A stretch of 64,000 nucleotides of DNA from Eutreptiella sp. 'Long Island Sound 2002' (taxonomy: Eukaryota > Euglenozoa > Euglenophyceae > Eutreptiales > Eutreptiaceae), in the NCBI GenBank assembly GCA_964036045.1, contig OZ038380.1, forward strand, positions 124,850,899 to 124,914,898, read 5' to 3'. Under the pieces are notes generated by a model. The model was not told where the DNA came from, searched no databases, and was given only the letters and a program-made list of their open reading frames with translations. Positions 57,267-64,000 of the stretch are shown here, piece after piece. Position numbers and translations under genes: made by a program. The number at the start of each line of letters is the position of its first letter. Position 1 is the first letter of the stretch.

Positions 57267-60200
57267 CAGGGGGCTGGAAAGGGGCTGAAGGGCAAGGGCA
57301 AGGCCGCCGCGGGCCCCAAGGGGCAGGCGGGACGGGGCATGGGAGCCCAGGGGGGAGGGCGGGACGAAGGGAGGGGGGCGGAGAGCGGGGCGCCCCCGCA
57401 GCCGGACGTGCAGCCGGTGAGGTGCGTTGCCCCCGGCATCCAACAGATGCCGGCGCACCACACCCACCACCAACCACCACCACCACCACCACCACCACCT
57501 CTACAACATCGACCCTGACGCCGGCGAGCTTGTCCCCCCCCAACCCCCACGACCCCGGCACCAGCCAGCCCCCCCCGCGCCGAGGGCGGAGCCGGCGCGG
57601 ATGGCCTCGGCGGAGGGGGGGCGGGGCGCGGCATCGGCGCCGCAGGCACAGGGGCAGCGAGGGGGGCCGGCGCGGGGGGCAGAGGGGGGCCGGCCATGGG
57701 ACCGGGACTGGGGCGCGGTCCCGGACCCTCTGGGGGAGGAGACCCTCCCCCTGGTGGGGGAGGTGTACGGGTGGTTGTGCTGGGCCAACCAGGGGACCTT
57801 CAGGAGGTTGAGGAACCGGCCCTTCGATGCCGTGCTCCTCCGGAGAGACGGAAGAAACCGAGAGGTACCCCCGGGGGGGTGGGCAGCCCCAGATGACCAT
57901 GAGAGGGTCCTGAGGTCAGTGATCCGGGCAGCGTGGCCCGACATGGAGCCGACGTGGCCGGCCTTCCTGGAAGGGGGAGCGGTGCTCCGCATCACGGATG
58001 GGGACGCCAACAACTGGCGCCCCCGGGCTTTGCGCAGCGCCCTCGCCCACTGGCGCTACCGCCGGCACAACCCGCCGCCGCCACAGCCCCACGCCCCACA
58101 CAAGCGGCGGCGCAGGTGATGGCCCAGACGGCGGATGCGGGAGAGTGGGGGGGGGAGCTGGGCCCCCCGACCCACGCCCCCCCCACGGTACGGCACGTCG
58201 CATGAGAGCGTGCCACCTCCCGCGGGAGGGAGGGCGGAGACATCGAGCGCGGGGGGGAACCTGCTGCCCCGCAGCCCGCTAACCACTGACCGCTAACCCT
58301 CACGGCCGCCCCCGGCCGGCCAGCGCCGCGCGACAACGGCCGGGGGGATGAGGGGCCCCAGCGAGGGCCTGCACGAGGGTCCGGCTCTAGGTAGAGGGGG
58401 GCGGGGGAAGGGCGCGACCCCCCAGCCGATGGCTGGCCCCCGGGGCCGGGACTGCCATGCCGCCCCCCCCCCCGGCCGTCAGGAGGCGTCGCCAGGGGAC
58501 CAGAGGGCCCCCCCCACTCCCCCCCCCCCGTTCCACTCAGGCCCGAGAGCAGGCGGGGGGGGCGGCCCCCCCAGCCCCCCCCCCCCGCACCCCCCCCAAG
58601 CTGGGGAGCCACAGGCGCGGCCCTCCGCCCCCCCGGAGCCGGAGGGGCGCCCCCCCCCCCCAGAAGGGACGGCGACGCGGTGGGGGGAGCGGCGGCTGGA
58701 CCTGCTCCCGCGAGCCCAGACTGGCGTGCCGGAGCAACGCGCACAACAGAACAGTATGGAGGCCGCGCCCAACATGACCCTCCCGTGACCACAGCCCACT
58801 CAGGGAGGGCAGAGGGGGGGTTCAGGTCTGCAAGGGCCCCCGGGGGAGCGGTCCACGGGCCGCCCCTCACCCCCCCCCACCCCGGGGCGGCATCTCGACC
58901 CCGACCGCACGCGCACGCCGGAAGGGAGCGCGCCGGCGACACGAAGGGGGCCAGGATTGAGTACCGCAGGCCGCCGCCCAGAAGGGGAGCAGGGAGGCCG
59001 TGGCGCGACACCCCCCCCCCCGGGCCCCCCCACCGGCCCGCAAGCCGCGGGGGCCCCGGCCCCCACCCCCCGAGGCAGGGGGGATGGTCCCCCCCCCGCC
59101 CGACAGAGGAGCTGGAGCGCGACCCGCCCCCCCGCCCCAGCCGCCGGCTCCCATGGGGGCCGCGAAGAACAAGCGAGCCCGCGCCTACGCGCCAGGACGC
59201 CGCACAGATCGTACCCAGAGAAGCCTGGTGAGCACGAACCGGAGTAGTATGGGGGGCCACATACCCCATGGACAGCACAACGCCAGTGACACCCGCTTTG
59301 TTGCCTGCCCAGGGAAGGCAGAGGGACGGAATGAGGCAGAGCGACCCCCCGCCCTACAGGCCCCCCCCCGGGCGCACAACCGGGGGGTACGGCGCACGCC
59401 CCCCCCCCCAGCCCGCCCCCCGGCACATGAAAGACACGGACCCGCCTCGCGGCGCGCAGCCCCCACAGGGCGTGCCGGCCGAGGGGACAGAGCAGGGCCC
59501 CCACACCCGCACGCCCGCGCCCACAACACGTGGATCGCGTACCCCGACAGCCCGTCCAGTGGGCGGGCAGTCGGGGGGGGGGGAGCGCATGACCCCAGAC
59601 GCCCCTCGCAACGGTAGAAGCCACCCCCCCCGGGGACACCCTGCCGCCACCCCCACAACCCCAAGCTAAGTAGGGGGGAACCAGGACCGGACCGCCCCCC
59701 CCCAAGCACGCCAGACGGAGCATAGGACCGGGGCTGGACACGCGGAGGGGCACGGACCACGTGGAACGGCCCTACCAGCGCCCAGTGCCGGGACCACGCG
59801 AGGTGCGCACGCCACACCACCCAGGGGGGGGGGGAGCGGACGCCGCGAGAGCGCGAGCGCACACACACGACAGGGACACGCGGGGACTACCAGAAGGGCA
59901 ACCGGACCGAGCGCGCGGAACGCACAGACCGCGTGGAATGGCGTACCAGCGAGCGAGGGTAAGGGACACCCGGACAGGACGGCCCGCCACACGCAGCGCG
60001 GAACACGCGGGGCGGGGAGAGGGGAATGAGAGAGACACAACACCAGGTACCGGCCCGAACCACCCGAACCTGCCGCGAGCGCCGCGCACACACAGACGGG
60101 GCACTGCACCCGCCAAGGCAGTAGTGGCGCACAGCGCCACGCCCCAACCCCTAGGCTAGGCAGCCTCCGCGCCAGCCCAAGGGGGTCCCACTGGCGACAA

Positions 60201-60511
60201 GCCAGTGGCACGGGCCCGGCGGCGCCGGCGCCCCGGGCGACCACGCATTAGGGGGGCAACGCAGTGGGTAAGCGCCCGCAGCCACGGCTGCGAATTGATG
60301 CACAGACCGGGGAGTGGCGAAACGGGGAAGCCGGGGAAGGACGGGGCTCCGAGCTCTGTGAACCCGGGGGACTCCGCCACTAGGCAGGAGGTGCGTCTTG
60401 GAGGGCCCCCCACTAGGACCCGGTGGGGAGGATATCACCTGGCCCGACCAGGTGGCCCCCCGGGGCCGAAAGGCGTCTAGTACCCGCAAAATCAAACCTC
60501 AAACCTCAAAC
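57267..60511. other. Very GC-rich block between the integrase repeats
   Basis: Dominated by G and C runs, so long ORFs occur on both strands by chance. The frame 57427-58119 has the least repetitive composition (WDRDWGAVPDPLGEE, VYGWLCWANQGTFRRL, HERVLRSVIRAAWPDMEPTW), but I do not recognise it. The last 350 bases contain several GC hairpins, and the block ends in a CAAACCT-type short tandem tail (60493-60511), as at the 3' end of some retroelements. No RT motif was found. Confidence 0.45.
57427..58119 (+). CDS. Hypothetical ORF in GC-rich block
   Basis: 230 codons. The N-terminal third is a run of His, then Pro/Ala/Gly-rich. The middle and C-terminal parts have a balanced composition with Trp-rich helices and end in Lys/Arg. 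It could be an ORF of the element that may form this block. Antisense frames are also open, so coding status is doubtful. Confidence 0.2.
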   Translation: MPPASNRCRRTTPTTNHHHHHHHHLYNIDPDAGELVPPQPPRPRHQPAPPAPRAEPARMASAEGGRGAASAPQAQGQRGGPARGAEGGRPWDRDWGAVPDPLGEETLPLVGEVYGWLCWANQGTFRRLRNRPFDAVLLRRDGRNREVPPGGWAAPDDHERVLRSVIRAAWPDMEPTWPAFLEGGAVLRITDGDANNWRPRALRSALAHWRYRRHNPPPPQPHAPHKRRRR

Positions 60512-62329
60512 CACATAATCAAGACAATGTCAGATACATGGAGTAAGAAGGTGCCTTGCAGAAGCACTCTGCTAAGCGTAGCAGCTAACCAAGCTCAAAA
60601 GCAGGGTTTGTGTCTCCCGGGGTCCTGGCGTCTGGCAAATATCAATGAATCAATGGCACGTCACATACTCATTGGTTTTGTGGGACCCTTGGTCCAAAAC
60701 TGGGCATTACCTGAAGGAGAACCAATTGACGAGTTCCTGCACACTCTCGAAGACAGGTTCTCACACAGTGAGGTCTGGCCCCAGCCATGTGAGTATCTGT
60801 ATGTGTCAATTGTACGTGGACGTTCCGTGGGGGAGTATCCCGATGCGGACCCTGACACAGACGCCGGACCGGAGAAGCTGGCACCATTGCCGACCAATGA
60901 GAAGACCGAGGGCTACATGAACCTGCACTACACCTCGACGACGCTAGCAGTGAGATGCCAGATTAGTCAGTTGACCCTGATAACCTTCCGGAAGTGGACA
61001 TGGACCGCCCTGTTCGAGTTACTTTTGGCAAACAGCACCAATATGGCCCGACCTTGACGGAGTTCAGGCGTTGTTCGCGTCATCGAGACGGCACCCTGCG
61101 ACATGTGCCCTTACCCCAAGTGGGTCGGAAGGCGCCATACCCATCGAGTCTCAAGGGAACGCAGCGCAGAGCGCACCGACGTTACAAGTCCGAGGATCCA
61201 ACTTCTTGGGCGGTGTGGGCGGCGGCGTATCCAGAACATCTGCTTACAAGACACATCTATGAGGTCCCCATTTCGAGCTCTACGGCACGACATCAACTTA
61301 GAGACGCCGAAATGGCTTTCATTGATGGTAAGTTCTTCCACCTGTTGACAGTGCGGAAACACGTTCTTGTACCCGGAACCCTAGTGACTTCTGTCGTGGC
61401 CATGTACCACGAGTCCGAGTTCTACAGCCATTCGCGAGTACTAGGAACCATGGGGTTGATCAAGCGCGACCATGTGTGTTCCCATTACGTGGAGCGCTAC
61501 ATTCGGAGTTGGGACGTGTGCCAAGCAGCAAAATTGCGGCATGTCAACACGGCCAGACAACCTCGACCCTTACTGGTACCTGACACGAAGTAGCACAACG
61601 TGTCTTCTGATTGGGTCTCTCGGTTGCCTCTGACCACGCGAGGTCAAAACGCTATTATGACTGTGGTCGACCGGTTTGCAAAGCGTGGAATGTTTGTACC
61701 ATGCAGCAAGGACATGATGGCTGACACCTTCTTCTATGTGTTGCTTGGAAAAATGATCGGACTCAAAAAGTGCCCTGGACAAATCGTTTCCGATGGAGAC
61801 AAGCTGTTTGAGTTCCAAGCATGGAAGGAGTTGGCGCATCATTTCAAGAATGAGATACGCCAAATAGTGGCAAACCGCCCTCATTGCTATGGCCTGGCGG
61901 AGCAATCCAGCTGAAGCTTTCCCGTGGGGGGCCTGTCCACGGGTCGCGCTGCGGCAAACACGCAAGCGAGCAGGCAGGCAGGCAAAGCACTGCGCTCACA
62001 AGGGCATCCTCATTGAACAAAGCGTTCTAGGATCCTTGCAACTCTGATACAAAACGTAAATGTAAAATGTAAAATGTAAAATGTAAAAGAACACATCAGG
62101 GTATGTCCACAGGTGGGTTAAGCCATAGACTGGGGTAAGGGCGCCTCAGGGCAATAGACAATCAGTCCCACATCATATCCCATACTCCAGTCCCACCTGC
62201 TTTGTGGCACGCAGGTGCGGGGGTTCAAACACAACCTGTGGACCTGCCAAGAAATGACCCTAGAACCCTGCCAATGAAGGAGCGTCCCGAGAAGCCACGG
62301 GCGTTCTCTTCAAAGTTAATGTACCCTGG
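60512..62329 (+). repeat. 1.8-kb direct repeat with gypsy integrase, copy 2
   Basis: Closely matches 55491-57266, with 25 extra bases at about 60577-60601 and an expanded TGTAAAA tract near 62060. Confidence 0.92.
60525..61914 (+). pseudogene. Gypsy-type pol fragment with integrase, copy 2
   Basis: The upstream frame (to 61057) includes the 25-base segment (SVAANQAQKQG) deleted in copy 1. The integrase frame is interrupted by TAG at 61591-61593, where copy 1 has TGG, and resumes at 61600-61914. Motifs are as in copy 1. It ends before the catalytic Glu region. Confidence 0.7.
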
Positions 62330-64000
62330 GGTCAGCTGACAGTAGTACTGTATGCTCCTCTGATGGCTGGTCTCAAATCCTCTCTGAGCTTGAGATATGG
62401 CCCCGCCAATGAACCCTAGGAGTCCGGGGCTGGGGATAGGCTGTTTCAGCCCAACCTGACTTTAGATGAAAAAGGTCAAAACGTGACACCTGGGTCGGGC
62501 CATAGGAGGGCAGGGGTGAAGCAGCCAAACCTGTACCCCTTGGGTACAGCGGCCCAAAGGCCCTATGCAACTTGGTTCCCTCAGATGTTCCCGCATCCAG
62601 GCGCCACGGGGTCGCCATGTGGGGTCAGGATGCAGAAATTGGCAAAATTGGTAGCCTTGGGCCCCCGACTAGGGTAGGCTTTTGGGGCGACCAAGCCAAG
62701 CCCAGCCTCAATGCACCTCCCTTGATACTCCCCCTGACCCTGGGCATTGGGGTTTGGCTTGCTGTTCCGCTGGCTGCTTGCTGTGCTCCGAGGGGATGGT
62801 CACGCGACGGGGCAAAACACAGCCAAACAGGCAGAGTTTGCGGACATGGGGAGCACCCTATGTTGCATATTTGCGGCTGGGCCGGAGGAGCAAATACGAG
62901 AACCTAGGGCAATTGACCTTCTGTCTTATGCTACAAGGATGGCAACTTCTTTTCAGCCAGCTTTCTTGCACCATGGAGGTATGGTGTTCAGAACCCGGCC
63001 CAAAATGGCAAAAACAGCGAGATTTGGCCGAAACGGCGCACACTCAGCATCCCATATCTCCTTGGCCATGGCGGGCAAGAGTCTAAGCAAATGTGCTATA
63101 GAAACATGGAATGCAGGTCCGAATACATGCCCCATACGAGCCCTCGAGTTCGCCTCTAGCTTTTTTCCCCTTAGCGGAATGGCACACAAAAAAAGGCAAG
63201 CAGCAACATACCCTATATTGGGTCAGCTTAGGATCTCCCATCCCAAGGCTAGGATACATGGGGCCATAGCCTATTCGAGGCGGGTTCCTGTACCCCTTCC
63301 AAATCGCCCTAAACCTTGGATACCGCGCGCACACAACCCTGGGGCTGGAATGAGGGCGAGAAGGAGTTGGGGACGATTGTGGTCCAAAAGAGGGTTAGTA
63401 GTCCAGAAACTGATCACTCCTAAAATTGTATCTCTGGTTCCCAAGGCAAACGGGCTTTGGGCCTTTGCATGGAAGCAACCCAAAGCCTGAGGTCTCTTTA
63501 TCAACAAAGGTTCAGGTTCGAAGCAAAAGAAAGGCATTTTTAACACTTTAACCCTTGGAGCACACAAAAAGTCGGAAAAAGGGCCAAAACGCCAACATTG
63601 AGAAACATATACCCAAGGGGCACCAAAGTTCATACAATACGGCGTATGGCTAAATGGAAGGTGCCATAGTAAGTGTTTACAAACATGCTTACTATGGGTC
63701 AAGTGGTCCCTTGGATCCCAAGTCAATCGTGCACCCATATGGGCACGTGTGCACAATGAAGAAATGGCACACGTGCTCTCAAGGCAATATCATATGAAAT
63801 AACAGACAACGTTGAAAAAATCAAACAAGCCATAAAAATTGTTCTTGTTGGTCCCTCTGTTCTATATTGCGTTAGTTTGTGGCCCGACTCGCCGCTGGCT
63901 TTGAGAAAGAGCCTTAGCGACACCGCCATTTTGGCAACATTTTAAAGGAAAAGTTGTGTTTTCAAGCCACCATATTTTGGTGCGCATTGAATTGCGTGGA
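62330..64000. other. Unrecognised sequence, no gene supported
   Basis: The longest frame (62747-63490, +) overlaps antisense frames and has no domain. No element ends, tandem repeats or RNA genes were recognised. Confidence 0.45.

Noticed and set aside
57992-59278. 428-codon minus ORF and other long ORFs in the GC-rich block
   Set aside because: Extreme GC content removes stop codons from all frames. Translations are Gly/Pro/Arg/Ala low complexity on both strands.
831-61593. Reassignment of UAG to sense in this organism
   Set aside because: UAG interrupts at 1239, 37802 and 61591 look suggestive, but TAA also interrupts clearly decayed frames. The 37802 UAG has a readthrough structure of its own and the others lie in degenerate sequence.
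55491-62329. The 1.8-kb repeats as LTRs of a large element
   Set aside because: They contain integrase coding sequence, do not have TG/CA ends, and no TSD flanks them.

Overview
This is eukaryotic DNA built almost entirely of mobile and repetitive sequence. I recognise no host gene with confidence. The grounds are GT-AG introns of about 65-75 nt, a chromodomain-bearing Ty3/gypsy LTR retrotransposon, a non-LTR retrotransposon, a TIR DNA transposon, long poly-G and poly-C tracts and very low gene density. A unicellular alga or other protist fits best. The sequence alone does not let me name the lineage.

Layout. Positions 1-5902 hold unrecognised sequence with one degenerate ORF, a poly-G/poly-C hairpin and a small tandem repeat. 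From 6029 to 37716 a unit of about 15.84 kb is present twice in direct tandem (copy A 6029-21875, copy B 21878-37716). Each unit holds a GGTGGTTTTAT-rich foldback block, a 6.4-kb DNA transposon (A 8195-14591, B 24037-30432), a 162-bp tandem repeat, a fragment of an old gypsy element, and the 5' LTR plus most of gag of a younger gypsy element. Copy A is cut inside gag at the duplication junction. Copy B continues into the complete younger element (34402-45375; 534-bp LTRs, TSD CGCCT).

From 45381 to about 62330 the old gypsy element continues in pieces, opened by later insertions that leave target-site duplications. These are the younger gypsy element, a 5'-truncated LINE (46273-50393, 20-bp TSD) and a non-autonomous LTR element (51411-54553, TSD TGCTG). 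A short relative of the DNA transposon (from 54726) also abuts it, but its far end and any TSD were not found. Two direct repeats carrying a gypsy integrase (55491-57266 and 60512-62329) flank a very GC-rich block. Positions 62330-64000 show nothing recognisable.

Most interesting system. The DNA transposon has 29-bp TIRs and 5-bp TSDs and carries two minus-strand genes. One is a six-exon gene whose N-terminus looks like a ParB/sulfiredoxin-fold domain. The other is a candidate transposase. The element is studded with ten copies of a 16-24 bp palindrome with core GCGCGAGGCCTCGCGC or a close variant, three of them inside introns of the ParB-like gene and none in coding exons. A ParB-like protein together with clustered palindromes resembles a ParB-parS pair, which I offer as a hypothesis. 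A second notable system is the younger gypsy element. Its gag and pol share one frame separated by a UAG, followed by what looks like an H-type pseudoknot, as in gammaretroviral stop-codon readthrough. Its longest gag frame starts inside the LTR and runs through the primer-binding site.
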